Below, piece by piece: positions 9,570 to 18,075 of a stretch of 64,000 nt of DNA. The stretch's first letter is position 1; each line of letters begins with the position of its first letter. The notes below the pieces were generated by a model. The model saw only the letters and a program-made list of their open reading frames with translations, was not told where the DNA came from and ran no database searches. The DNA comes from Prevotella sp. (lineage in GTDB: Bacteria; Bacteroidota; Bacteroidia; Bacteroidales; Bacteroidaceae). Made by a program: the position numbers and the translations under genes. Where the stretch lies: contig JAFLSE010000006.1 of assembly GCA_022511075.1 (NCBI GenBank), positions 1 to 64,000 of the forward strand, in the 5' to 3' direction.

Positions 9570-9635
9570 AAGTATGGGACTTCATCTCGTTATGCCGCTC
9601 CCGATGGCTTGTTGAAGGTGAAGGTTCCCATACTT
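9570..9635 (+). ncRNA. Two-stem hairpin B in the leader of the second TetR gene
   Basis: The outer stem is AAGTATGGGA/TCCCATACTT (9570-9579 with 9626-9635). The inner stem is CTTCATC/GGTGAAG (9580-9586 with 9617-9623, one G-U pair). The loop is 30 nt with blocks CGTTAT, GCTCCC and TGTTGA. All stem bases that differ from copy A at 7487 change in pairs. The 3' arm ends two bases before the start codon at 9638, so the fold could occlude translation initiation. This looks like a cis-acting riboregulator or a protein-binding leader (inference). Confidence 0.5.
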
Positions 9636-9637
9636 TT

Positions 9638-10228
9638 ATGCAGAAGAAAAAAGATACTCGTGAATTAATATTGTCTCGAACTTACAAATTGCTATTTACT
9701 TATAGCTGGGAGGCGATTACAATAGAGCAAATTGAAAACTCTATTGGGAAAACACGTGGTGCTATTTTTTACTTCTTTAGGAACAAAGTTGAGTTGTTCA
9801 ATGCTATTATAGAAGAAAGATTTTTATGCAAATTTAAATATTCTGAAATTGATGCCACCATATTAGGATTATCTATAAAAGGGTTTTTCGACCAATACCA
9901 TATTCCATTTGAGAGGGTTAGCATAGATATAGCAGAAAACTATGGACAAGAGGACTCCAATTCTGCAGTAGTGAATATTATAACCCAAGCCAGGAGGCTA
10001 TACCCTAATTTTGATATTATCATAGAGTCCTATATAAAAGAAGAAATTCAGCATATTGCGAATCATGTCTTAATAATGAAAGATAACCCAAGATTAATGA
10101 TTTTATTCAAGACCTACATTCAATTGGCTTGTGGTGCTTTATTATTTCCGTCTAACTTTTATGTGTTTGATGCAAAAAAGCAGCTTCAATCATATATAAA
10201 CGGTTTTGCCTTTCTTATCGGAGAATAG
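9638..10228 (+). CDS. TetR-family transcriptional regulator (second)
   Basis: The 196-residue protein has the TetR helix-turn-helix TIEQIENSIGKTRGAIFYFF followed by KVELF. The helix-turn-helix resembles that of the TetR at 7644 (both contain TRGAIF), which suggests paralogues. The C-terminal half is unclassified. The start codon directly follows hairpin B. With the synthase gene between them, the two regulators form a small regulatory locus that probably responds to an acyl ligand (inference). Confidence 0.85.
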   Translation: MQKKKDTRELILSRTYKLLFTYSWEAITIEQIENSIGKTRGAIFYFFRNKVELFNAIIEERFLCKFKYSEIDATILGLSIKGFFDQYHIPFERVSIDIAENYGQEDSNSAVVNIITQARRLYPNFDIIIESYIKEEIQHIANHVLIMKDNPRLMILFKTYIQLACGALLFPSNFYVFDAKKQLQSYINGFAFLIGE

Positions 10229-10374
10229 TTCTCTTTTGGCTTCTTATAATGTAGTTCCTTTTGAATTGGAGGTTCATATTCCATAGTGGGAAGCCTGTTT
10301 TTTATTAAGACCGGTATCAATCATAGACTATGATAAGAGATAAAACTAAAATTTAACATAGTTTAAACAAATTT

Positions 10375-10407
10375 TTTGTGCAATATGAGTCAATATAATT
10401 ACCTTTG
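10375..10407 (+). promoter_or_regulatory. Promoter of the DUF262-HEPN operon
   Basis: TTTG at 10375-10378 and TACCTTTG at 10400-10407 (21 bases apart) form a fair -33/-7 pair, 48 bases before the ATG at 10456. The rest of 10229-10455 shows nothing else that can be supported. Confidence 0.55.
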
Positions 10408-10455
10408 CAACATACTATTTGGTATCTATAAATTGTCATTAATAAATTAAAGATT

Positions 10456-11658
10456 ATGGAGAATAGAGTGTATTATGGGGAATACTCCCTTAAGCATTGG
10501 ATAGATTTAATGCTTAAAAAGAGTATTATTTTACCTGAATATCAAAGGTATTTTGTATGGGATGAGAACAAGGTGAATACTCTTCTTGAGACGTTCAAAA
10601 AGAAGGAATTCGTTCCACCTATAACTATCGGGGCATATACCAAAGGAACAGCTGTTCAAAACTTGATTATCGATGGTCAACAGCGTTTAACTAGTCTCCT
10701 GCTAGCATGCTTAGGTATATTCCCAGACAAAGACAAATTTTCAAAAACTTTAGTCAATTTTGCAAATGAAAATGATGATATAATAAGTCCGGAAGAAGCT
10801 GGCTTTGATAATATATTAGAATGGAGATTCTCAATTCTTACAGACAAAGGCACCACACTAGAGGAAATAGAACAGAATCTAAAAGATGGTAACTACAAAG
10901 AATTAGGACATCGCCTGTCGGAAGAATTTTTAAAAACTCACTATCTGGGTTTTTGCTATCTAGTTCCAGAGAACTCTGTAAACAACTCACAAAAGAAATT
11001 TTATTCTTCCGTTTTTCGAAATATAAACATCCAAGGCGAGCCTTTACATCCAATGGAAAGTCGCCAGTCCCTCTATTTCCTTGATGATAAACTGGTTGGA
11101 TTTTTTGAACCGGCATTTGCTAAAGATGTAAAATTAGATGCAAAAAAATACGGAGGTGTTGGGCGTATGGATTTTGTACGATATATGTCCTTGCTTACCC
11201 AGTATCATATAACTCAACGTTTTTCTTTTATCGCCTATGGTTTTAGGTTCAAGATGGAGGAATATTATGAGGAATACATATACTCTGTTGTCGGTGAAAA
11301 CCCTTCGGAAAAATTTGGGAATTTTGAAAACTTGTTCCCTCGTAAAAACTATACAGTGGAGATAAACAGACTTGTCCATTATATTGAGATTTTAGATCTC
11401 AAAAATGTATATAGTTCTATAATAAATATGGACTTGTTTTTTATGGGGCTGATTTATAATGTTGTAATTCGTAAGCGTGAGTTTGTTATTAATGACAACA
11501 ACATAGAAAGCCTTAAAGAGAATATCCGTTCTAAAATTGAGGAATATAAGAGTGACCCATATCATTCGAGAAATCCTGCTGCGCTAAAATATTTGCGAAT
11601 GCGAATGGAGGCATCGATCAACATTTACAATAATTACATTATTCGAGATGAAGCATAA
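10456..11658 (+). CDS. DUF262 (GmrS-like) domain protein
   Basis: The 400-residue protein begins with a DUF262 domain: LPEYQRYFVW at about residue 27 and the signature DGQQRLTSLL at about 73-82. DUF262 is a ParB/Srx-fold domain known from GmrSD-type modification-dependent restriction enzymes and many defence loci, where the DGQQR motif belongs to an NTP-binding or hydrolysing site. The usual C-terminal HNH (DUF1524) nuclease is not seen. Its stop codon overlaps the start of a HEPN-type protein by 11 bases, so the two are translationally coupled and probably act together. Confidence 0.8.
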   Translation: MENRVYYGEYSLKHWIDLMLKKSIILPEYQRYFVWDENKVNTLLETFKKKEFVPPITIGAYTKGTAVQNLIIDGQQRLTSLLLACLGIFPDKDKFSKTLVNFANENDDIISPEEAGFDNILEWRFSILTDKGTTLEEIEQNLKDGNYKELGHRLSEEFLKTHYLGFCYLVPENSVNNSQKKFYSSVFRNINIQGEPLHPMESRQSLYFLDDKLVGFFEPAFAKDVKLDAKKYGGVGRMDFVRYMSLLTQYHITQRFSFIAYGFRFKMEEYYEEYIYSVVGENPSEKFGNFENLFPRKNYTVEINRLVHYIEILDLKNVYSSIINMDLFFMGLIYNVVIRKREFVINDNNIESLKENIRSKIEEYKSDPYHSRNPAALKYLRMRMEASINIYNNYIIRDEA

Positions 11659-12391
11659 GGACTTTATATTATCCCCGATTACCAATCTCATGAACGAAGC
11701 CGTTACGGCATGTGTTGGAGTTGGTGATGGTATGGGGACTGCTACTATATCAGAGCATATCATGCAGTCTCTTTTTCTTCGCATGACAGGTTTTCAAGAG
11801 CAGAAAATGAAATGTATATGCTGGGAACTTGCAACTTATGATTATGAGTATCGTTATAAGCGTTTTAAACAGGCTCCTATAGGAGAATGTTCTAATTATA
11901 AAGAGAAGAATCTAGTAATAAACGATATTATTGATTGTACAAAGAAAATTGATGAAAATACTACTTTGTTAGCAAACATACAAAAAACAAGTATTGTTCA
12001 ATCTGTGATTTCCGAAATAGATAGCATTGTCTTAGATACAAACCTTCATAAGTGGCAAAGCCGTCAATATGACAATTACAAGAAAATCATAAAGAAAATA
12101 AAGCCTAATCATTTCTTTGTCTCAGATAAAAATAACACCATATCGCTTTTTAAAAAGAAGGCTAGTACGGACCTTGACTTGTTTACCATATATGATAAAT
12201 TATATCGTCATCGAAATAGATGCGCCCATAATCTTCTATCATATCAAGAAAATTTGCCGACCCTCAGTAAATTATTTGAAAAAGACTATGCATATGAAAA
12301 CTATTTCTTACGGTTCGCGGTGCTAATATTAATTGATAAAATCACAATTGAACTTTACAAAAAATATTTGATTGCTATGAGCTTGCTGTGA
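11648..12391 (+). CDS. HEPN-like protein, partner of DUF262 protein
   Basis: The 247-residue protein has the motif RNRCAH at about residues 189-194, which fits the RxxxxH ribonuclease motif of HEPN domains, within a helical C-terminal region (YDKLYRHRNRCAHN). The N-terminal half is unclassified. HEPN proteins are frequent RNase toxins of anti-phage and toxin-antitoxin systems. The 11-base overlap with the DUF262 gene argues for a two-component module: a DUF262 sensor or NTPase with a HEPN effector (inference). No membrane segment is seen. Confidence 0.65.
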   Translation: MKHKDFILSPITNLMNEAVTACVGVGDGMGTATISEHIMQSLFLRMTGFQEQKMKCICWELATYDYEYRYKRFKQAPIGECSNYKEKNLVINDIIDCTKKIDENTTLLANIQKTSIVQSVISEIDSIVLDTNLHKWQSRQYDNYKKIIKKIKPNHFFVSDKNNTISLFKKKASTDLDLFTIYDKLYRHRNRCAHNLLSYQENLPTLSKLFEKDYAYENYFLRFAVLILIDKITIELYKKYLIAMSLL

Positions 12392-12464
12392 TAGCATTAA
12401 TTGGTTTTGATGGAAGTATTTTGAATCTATTAATGGTATATTATACTGCTATCATCCCCTTTGC

Positions 12465-12496
12465 ACCGTTCTCTCAAGGTGCCTTGTGAGAACGGT
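12465..12496 (+). terminator. Hairpin terminator after the DUF262-HEPN operon
   Basis: ACCGTTCTC pairs with GAGAACGGT, and the inner CAAGG pairs with CCTTG, giving a long, nearly perfect hairpin 73 bases after the HEPN stop. The following tract is pyrimidine-rich but not a clean T run, so terminator strength is uncertain. Confidence 0.5.
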
Positions 12497-12626
12497 AACT
12501 CTCTTTCCTTCTTTTCTTTCTTTTTTAATGAGTCATATTTCATGGCGGTTTTGTAACCATCCGCACAAGACTTTTTGTGCTTTTATGTTTTGTTTGTATC
12601 TTTGTTGTTCATTTAAATATAGAAAT

Positions 12627-13221
12627 AACGTGAGTTCGATATAAGAAAAGTGCCTTATAATTTGTAGCAGCGAGATGTTTTCTAGTAACTTTACTGTTGG
12701 AAATCAACATAAAACATCCACTCCTGTGACACCTGCAAATTTAATAGAAATTTTTTGTACCCTTGACGAATTCTGTAAATTTCTTGCCTCCGAGCTGAAA
12801 CAACGTACCGTGAGCATTTTTAGTAAGTGCTCTCAGACCGTCCGTGCCACCTCTCTGACAGCGAGGTGATGACCATCCTGGTACTGTCCCACGCTTACCG
12901 TTTCCGTGATCTGAAGTCCTTTTACCTGGGCTACGTCTGCTATCATATGCATCGCAACTTCCCGCACACCGTGTCCTACAACCGCTTCGTGGGGCGTCAG
13001 GCGCAGGTCGGCATACTGCTGCTTTTCCTACAGACCTGTGCCCTTGCTCAGGGCACAGGCTTCCCATCATTGACTCCACGTCGCTGGAAGTATATCACAT
13101 CAAGCAGATACACTCACACAAGTCCATGCGGGGATGGGTGGAAAATAGCAAGTCCACCATAGGATAGTTCTACGGCATGAAGCTACACCTGGTCATCAAC
13201 GACAAGGCGGAAATCATATAG
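12627..13221 (+). mobile_element. IS982-family element, truncated relic
   Basis: The left end AACGTGAGTTCG is the same as the terminal repeat of the complete IS982 element at 27810-28834. The relic keeps the N-terminal part of the transposase gene and loses similarity near 13221; no right terminal repeat is seen. Confidence 0.65.
12675..13221 (+). pseudogene. IS982-family transposase, decayed N-terminal part
   Basis: The reading frame begins at 12675 (LDEFCKFLASEL), shifts near 12830 to a frame with LSDSEVMTILVLSHAYRF and HTVSYNRFV, and shifts again near 13065 to DSTSLEVYHIKQIHSHKS. It meets stops at 13164 and 13219. The segments match, in order, the first half of the transposase at 27828-28731. 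The catalytic C-terminal part is missing, so it cannot be active. Confidence 0.7.
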
Positions 13222-13354
13222 TGAACGCCCACGCCAAACGATTTAGTTACATAGCAACTGGCATCTGTAATCTATTGTTTATCAGTGCTTCCAGAATTTG
13301 CCAAATAATAAAATTCCCTCTTTAGTTACATATCAGTTACATACACCAAAGTTG

Positions 13355-13422
13355 TTATTTATCATAACAAAGATTGTGTTATTTGCAAATAGACATCACA
13401 GAATCTTTGTTATGATAAATAA
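13355..13422. repeat. Perfect 21-bp inverted repeat with 26-nt loop
   Basis: The 21 bases at 13355-13375 (starting TTATTTATCATAAC) are the exact reverse complement of 13402-13422. The loop contains further paired parts (GTG/CAC and the self-complementary TATTTGCAAATA). It lies just beyond the terminator of the PcfJ operon. It could be an origin or protein-binding palindrome of the transfer-accessory segment, or a mobile-element relic; nothing decides this. Confidence 0.6.
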
Positions 13423-13431
13423 AAAAGTAAA

Positions 13432-13461
13432 AGGCTGAAACTCAAGCAAAAGTTTCAGCCT
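13432..13461 (-). terminator. Rho-independent terminator of the PcfJ/PcfK-like operon
   Basis: AGGCTGAAACT at 13432-13442 pairs perfectly with AGTTTCAGCCT at 13451-13461. Read on the minus strand, the 11-bp stem is followed by TTTACTTTTTTA. It lies about 40 bases beyond the last gene of the minus-strand operon that starts near 15774. Confidence 0.75.
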
Positions 13462-13500
13462 ATACTCCTTTCCAGAGAAGCGGTTTGCGGACACCAATAA

Positions 13501-13758
13501 TCAAAATTCAACTATTAGCAATCGTTTTTTGACTACATCGTTGTTATAAGGGCAGCGTTGCGCAACCCAAAGATGCCTGGCACCCCACCCCCACAAGAAA
13601 TAGTTTTTGAATTGTTCTCTGAAAGGAGTCTGTTTGAGGGCTAATTCTAGTTCCTCATGGTTCTGGGCACTGGTCAATAAATTACATAACTTAAGGAACA
13701 CTCCTGCCGTAGCACTGTCCCATTCATAGATTTGATGTTCAATTTGTATAGTCATCAT
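13501..13758 (-). CDS. Small hypothetical protein of the PcfJ operon
   Basis: An 85-residue protein with no recognised domain; it has a distinctive aromatic stretch FLWGWGARHLWVAQR in its C-terminal half. It follows the PcfJ-like gene by 52 bases and precedes the operon terminator, which supports that it is real. No signal peptide or membrane segment is seen. Confidence 0.55.
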   Translation of the reverse strand: MMTIQIEHQIYEWDSATAGVFLKLCNLLTSAQNHEELELALKQTPFREQFKNYFLWGWGARHLWVAQRCPYNNDVVKKRLLIVEF

Positions 13759-13810
13759 TTTGTCGTATTATGTGGTGGGAGTCGCTGATGCTCTCCCACC
13801 TCGGTTAAAC

Positions 13811-15094
13811 TTATGCTATTTTCATTCTCTGCCGTATGCTGTCGGCATTGCGGTTCATAAGGCTGATGATGCGGTCGTGGTACTCGGTGTTCTTGTTACA
13901 TACGCCCCGGCTTTGCGCTACCCTAAACTGTTTTAAGTCAAACTCCACCGTCTCAACTCTCTCTCCGTTGATAGTCGCAGAGAAAATAAGACTGTCCTCA
14001 TTGAGATAGTAGGATGCGCTGAAAACACAGTGATGCATGTGCGCCCCCTCTTGGCGGTGCTCCTCTACACTCTCCAATACTTTTATACTAATAAGTCCAT
14101 CCGTGAACGACAACCCGAAGAACTTACCTTTCATTTGTTTAAACTTCTCTTCGTTTTTGGCTGCTATCGCCGTTTCTTTTTCCTTGCGCTTACGTTCTGC
14201 CTGCTCATTAATCTTTCTTGTCAGTCGGTCGTGTTCTGTTTGAAGATTTTTTGGGCAGATATAATGCGGATTATGGATGTCTTTGCCTTGGCTACGGAGC
14301 ATGCGAATGAGGTCGTACCATAGGCCAATATTGTCAATTCTATAGTGGTTACGAAGGGCTGTCTTATATGAGTCCCAACAAACATCAAGGTCAACGGGGC
14401 GTGTGATAAAATGGCAGAAATGGCTTGTCCGCCCTGACTTAATAAGGGTTTCATAGCGGTGGTCAGAGAGTATTGCCTTGAACATCGTCAGCGGTGCCAG
14501 TTCATAGAATTCGCCTGTGAATCCATTGCGCTCCAGTTCGGGGATATAATTTGCTTTGGGATAGAGGGGGAACGTGGAAAGGTGGCTATAGACATCATTA
14601 TCATAGCGGAGTTCCATACCCGCATAGTAAGAGAAGCAGTCAAGATATGGTCCCATCGTGCGCTTCAGTCCGATGACCGCACACCGGCCTTGCTCATCCA
14701 AATAATAACGGCATATCTCTCGACAAGAAATCCTCACCCGTTCTCCTTTGCGTTGTTCAGTTTTCACTAATGCTACACGAAGCACCTGCAACCCATCCCT
14801 TGTGGTAAGTATCGTAAAATAGGCAGACTGATGCAAGGTGCGGTCATAAGTATTTTTGACTTTCAGTGTCCTCCCACAACAAGGGCACACAAGGTGAAGC
14901 CCACTTTTCCCACTATCCGTAATGTTCCACTGGTGCCCACAGTCCATGCAGTTGTATCGTAGGGAGTTAGGGTTATGGTAGGCATAATGCTCGGTAAGTT
15001 CTTCAACTGCCCATTTCATTGCTCGTTTGCCGATGGATGGCAAGCCCTTGTCAGACTTGCACACCATCTGCTGATATTGTGTTCTTGGTTTCAT
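13811..15094 (-). CDS. PcfJ-like protein
   Basis: The 427-residue protein matches the PcfJ-like family found on Bacteroidota conjugative and mobilisable elements. The C-terminal signature includes MHHCVFSASYYLNEDSL, ETVEFDLKQFRVAQSRG and CNKNTEYHDRII. A zinc ribbon (CMDCGHQW and CPCCGRTL) lies at about residues 50-80. PcfJ is named after a conjugation-plasmid gene; its biochemical role is not established. It follows the PcfK-like gene with only 3 bases between them. Confidence 0.85.
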   Translation of the reverse strand: MKPRTQYQQMVCKSDKGLPSIGKRAMKWAVEELTEHYAYHNPNSLRYNCMDCGHQWNITDSGKSGLHLVCPCCGRTLKVKNTYDRTLHQSAYFTILTTRDGLQVLRVALVKTEQRKGERVRISCREICRYYLDEQGRCAVIGLKRTMGPYLDCFSYYAGMELRYDNDVYSHLSTFPLYPKANYIPELERNGFTGEFYELAPLTMFKAILSDHRYETLIKSGRTSHFCHFITRPVDLDVCWDSYKTALRNHYRIDNIGLWYDLIRMLRSQGKDIHNPHYICPKNLQTEHDRLTRKINEQAERKRKEKETAIAAKNEEKFKQMKGKFFGLSFTDGLISIKVLESVEEHRQEGAHMHHCVFSASYYLNEDSLIFSATINGERVETVEFDLKQFRVAQSRGVCNKNTEYHDRIISLMNRNADSIRQRMKIA

Positions 15095-15097
15095 AGG

Positions 15098-15523
15098 TCA
15101 AAAATCAAATAGAGTTGGTTGTTGAATATTGGTGCCTTGTACCGCTTTTTTCGATGGCTTGTTGCGATTGGCGATGCGGTTGTAGGTCTCACTCTCCAGT
15201 CTACGGACGGCATTACGACGTGCCTCCTGCTTCTCTTCCTCCGTGAGTTCTACAACGTGGTTTACACGCACATCACACTCGATAGGTTTGCCGACCTTTA
15301 AATCGTGCTCCTCGGCTGCATGGATTGCCATTGAGAAAATTTCATCATCATCAAATCCCATACACTCGCTCTTTTTCACTTGGTTGAGGATATAAGTCAC
15401 GATGTCGTCAATACTCCTGCCAACTGCGTGATACTTTTCTGCAAAGAGTTTATCCTCTGCTGCTCTCTGCTCCAGATAGTTCTGGATTACTTGCTTGAAA
15501 CGCTCTGTTCCTTTCATAGTCAT
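15098..15523 (-). CDS. PcfK-like protein
   Basis: The 141-residue protein fits the PcfK-like family: it opens with MKGTERFKQVIQNYLEQRA, has a central acidic region and ends in a basic tail with PTLFDF. The start may be the ATG at 15523 or the one two codons later. It is co-transcribed with the PcfJ-like gene, a constant pair on Bacteroidota mobile elements. No enzymatic motif is seen. Confidence 0.85.
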   Translation of the reverse strand: MTMKGTERFKQVIQNYLEQRAAEDKLFAEKYHAVGRSIDDIVTYILNQVKKSECMGFDDDEIFSMAIHAAEEHDLKVGKPIECDVRVNHVVELTEEEKQEARRNAVRRLESETYNRIANRNKPSKKAVQGTNIQQPTLFDF

Positions 15524-15543
15524 TACTTTTGATTGTTATCTGT

Positions 15544-15774
15544 TCACTTGTTGCTTATCATTCTTTTAACCATGTCAATGTGGTATTGAGAGCCAACCTC
15601 AAAGTACATCCAATCTACAAAGTCCGTCCTACCGGCATCGTCCAGTTCCTTGAACATCTTGGCGAACTGAGCATGGTTGCCGTTAATGTAAGTCTCGGCC
15701 ATATACTCGAAGATGTTCTGCACCTCGTAATACCTGCATTGCTGCGAAATGGTCTTGTTACGTCTTGCTGTCAT
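15544..15774 (-). CDS. Small hypothetical protein upstream of PcfK-like gene
   Basis: A 76-residue soluble protein (NIFEYMAETYINGNHAQF, then VDWMYFEVG) without a recognised domain. It is 20 bases upstream of the PcfK-like gene on the same strand, so it is probably the first gene of the transfer-accessory operon. Confidence 0.6.
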   Translation of the reverse strand: MTARRNKTISQQCRYYEVQNIFEYMAETYINGNHAQFAKMFKELDDAGRTDFVDWMYFEVGSQYHIDMVKRMISNK

Positions 15775-16350
15775 AATCTATAAATTTTATGAGTTATTAA
15801 TACTTTGTTTCGGCTTGTATGATATTGCGGTTTCCATAAGCTGGAGGGAGTGAGTTTCTTTCCCCTGGCCTATATGTAGTTCCGCTGAACTTGCCATTTT
15901 TTGCGTCTGTCCTGTCGCTGTGGTCGTTTCGGTGGCTTTACCAAGGATACGAGGTCGGCTATACAAGATTTTTGCGAAAAATACTACCTCAGTATGAGCG
16001 TGGAGATTTTTTGTGAAAAACTTGGAGAGCCGGTAAGCCCGTGCCCTTACCTTTGCCGCCAGAAACGAATGACACGCGACAGACTTAAGAAATGTGGCGA
16101 TTGGCGTTCTCATCAAAAATACATATAGGAACAGAAAATCGGCTTCCGATCTATGGAAGCCGATACAATTCAATAGTGCTGGTATCACCGATAATTGAAT
16201 AACTATTGTAAGGATTTCCTTGTAAGGGAATGATAAACCACATCAAATATTCTCTATCATACGCAAAATCTCGGCAATAAACAAAAATATTGTCGAATTT
16301 TTGTATCTTTATACCAAATAAATCATTTAAAGAGTTATAGTCAGAGCATC
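15775..16350. other. Intergenic region without supported gene
   Basis: Open frames exist on both strands (for example 15787-16188 minus and 15901-16128 plus) but none resembles a known protein, and the two conflict. It presumably contains the promoter of the minus-strand PcfK/PcfJ operon. A conserved but unrecognised fragment cannot be excluded. Confidence 0.35.
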
Positions 16351-17014
16351 ATGAATTATGCAGTATTGCATCCTTATTTTGGGCTACAAGATTTGTATAC
16401 ATATCTTGACGAGGAAGCGAGCATTTTCCCGAAGATCATTTCATAGTATTTGATGAAATTGACAGAGGCAGGGCAATTACGCCGCGTTGGTTATGTCAAT
16501 ATGCTAAATCGTCAAACAGCAATTTATCATAAAACCCACAGACGAAGAGCATAGCCTTCATAAAGGACTGGAACAAAACTGGCCGTTATCCCATTTTTGT
16601 ATCTATAATGGCAGTGCTATCAGCCCTCTACAACATCACCTTGCTGCGAACGCTATCACCTATGTCGAGACAGAAAGGGAAGCCACAGCAGTTGTATTCA
16701 ATCACGTGGTCGAGTAGCATTCGTCCTACACACAATCTTATATATAATTATATCGACTTATCGCAACTTACCATTTTTGTGAAGCCTCTGATTACTGAAT
16801 CACCTGTACAAAAAAAGTGATGGGTATTGGTGCCGACATTGGAAAAACTGTTAGTGGATCTGTAGAAAGACCCAGATTTTTCTACTTACAGGAAGCAGAA
16901 GGTACCTACATCTTTCGCAATGCATTGTCGTTATATACCATCAATGAAAGCCTATTACTACGCTATGCCAGCCGTCGGGGAGTTAGGGAAAATAGAAACT
17001 ATTATATCAATTAA
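16351..17014 (+). pseudogene. Decayed AbiEi/DUF6577-like antitoxin gene
   Basis: Pieces of one protein are scattered over three frames. MNYAVLHPYFGLQDLY starts at 16351. GQLRRVGY near 16468, typical of the winged-helix part, follows. Then comes LEQNWPLSHFCIYNGSAI near 16571, continuing with ITYVETEREATAVVF. LEKLLVDL is near 16840, and YLQEAEGTYIF to LLLRYASRRG is near 16884-16980. This order fits AbiEi-like (DUF6577-type) antitoxins. Several frameshifts and stops separate the pieces, so the gene is dead. No AbiEii-type nucleotidyltransferase toxin gene follows; the liv operon does. Confidence 0.65.
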
Positions 17015-17180
17015 TTTAAATGTAATTTAATTAATTTCTTATTCCTATCCGTATACATAATTGCTCATTGAGGTCAAATTTTATATAGTTAATCTTTCTA
17101 ATTGCCAAATTAAAAGCCTAATTCTATATTGAAAAAAAGTTAATAACAAGAATTTACATTCTTAATTGAAAAAATATTTG

Positions 17181-17188
17181 TACCTTTG
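17181..17188 (+). promoter_or_regulatory. -7 element of the liv operon promoter
   Basis: TACCTTTG matches TAnnTTTG 18 bases before the livH ATG at 17206. A canonical -33 TTG at the right distance is not seen, so the promoter may need an activator. The region 17015-17180 is very AT-rich and shows nothing else. Confidence 0.55.
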
Positions 17189-17205
17189 CACATATAATAC
17201 TTAAA

Positions 17206-18075
17206 ATGATTTGGCAGTTTATCATCAATGGATTAATAACAGGTGTATTATACTCCTTACTTGCGATAGGCTTTGCAGCGGTGTATAATGCTACACGCAT
17301 ATTCCATATTTCAGTAGCCGCAATTTATGTGGTGGCTGCGTATGCTTTTTACTTATTTTCAGTTGAATTTGGGTTACCTGTATTTTTGTCAAGCCTTGTC
17401 GCTATTATCGTTGCGATGGCCGTCAGTGTTGGTATGGAAATAAGTGTTTATCGCCCATTAAAACGTCGCAATGCCACTTTAAATGTTGCAATGATTGCAT
17501 CCATAGGTATGATGACAATCTTGGTCAATCTTATAGCTATGTTTTTTGGCAATGAAACAAAAGTGATTAATAATGCCATTCAGTCCACATTTACGTTTAG
17601 GGGCATTATTCTCACCACATCTCAGATGTATCAGTTAATAATCGGTGGGGGGGCTGTTGCTGTTCTTCTTATTTTATTACGTAAAACAAAATATGGATTG
17701 CAGTTGCAGGCTTTGAGCGCAGATGATATATTATATGAAACACTTGGCTATAACATCAACAGGACACGAACTATGGTTTTCCTGTTGAGTGGGGCTATTA
17801 TCGCATTGGCCAGTTGTCTTACTGTATACGACGTTGGGCTGGATCCATATATGGGAATGAATGTGCTGATTAACGCTATGGTGGCAATGATTGTAGGTGG
17901 TATTGGACGTTTTAGCACCTGCCTGATCGGTGGTCTCACGTTAGGCGTTTTACAGTCCTTAGTAGTCTATCTGTTTGCCTCTAATTGGCAGAATGCCATA
18001 ACTTTTATTGTCTTACTGCTGTTGCTATTTTTGCGCCCGCAAGGTATAGCAGGTTATAAACAACGTACGGTATAA
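17206..18075 (+). CDS. livH: Branched-chain amino-acid-type ABC transporter permease LivH-like
   Basis: The 289-residue hydrophobic protein has the LivH family start (MIWQFIINGLITGVLYSLLAIGFAAVYNATR) and about eight membrane helices. The conserved block MVAMIVGGIGRFSTCLIGG near residue 230 contacts the ATPases. In known systems LivH with LivM forms the channel for leucine, isoleucine, valine, amides or urea. The stop codon overlaps the livM start by one base (TAATG). Such transporters are uncommon in Bacteroidota, and here they head an operon of signalling-like genes, so a sensing role is possible. Confidence 0.9.
   Translation: MIWQFIINGLITGVLYSLLAIGFAAVYNATRIFHISVAAIYVVAAYAFYLFSVEFGLPVFLSSLVAIIVAMAVSVGMEISVYRPLKRRNATLNVAMIASIGMMTILVNLIAMFFGNETKVINNAIQSTFTFRGIILTTSQMYQLIIGGGAVAVLLILLRKTKYGLQLQALSADDILYETLGYNINRTRTMVFLLSGAIIALASCLTVYDVGLDPYMGMNVLINAMVAMIVGGIGRFSTCLIGGLTLGVLQSLVVYLFASNWQNAITFIVLLLLLFLRPQGIAGYKQRTV

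Noticed and set aside
13240..13345. Repeated TTTAGTTACATA near 13240 and 13320 as recombination core
   Set aside because: Short, AT-rich, with no integrase nearby; too weak to claim.
15787..16188. Open reading frame of 133 codons on the minus strand
   Set aside because: No family resemblance, atypical composition, and conflict with an equally open plus-strand frame; probably non-coding upstream region.
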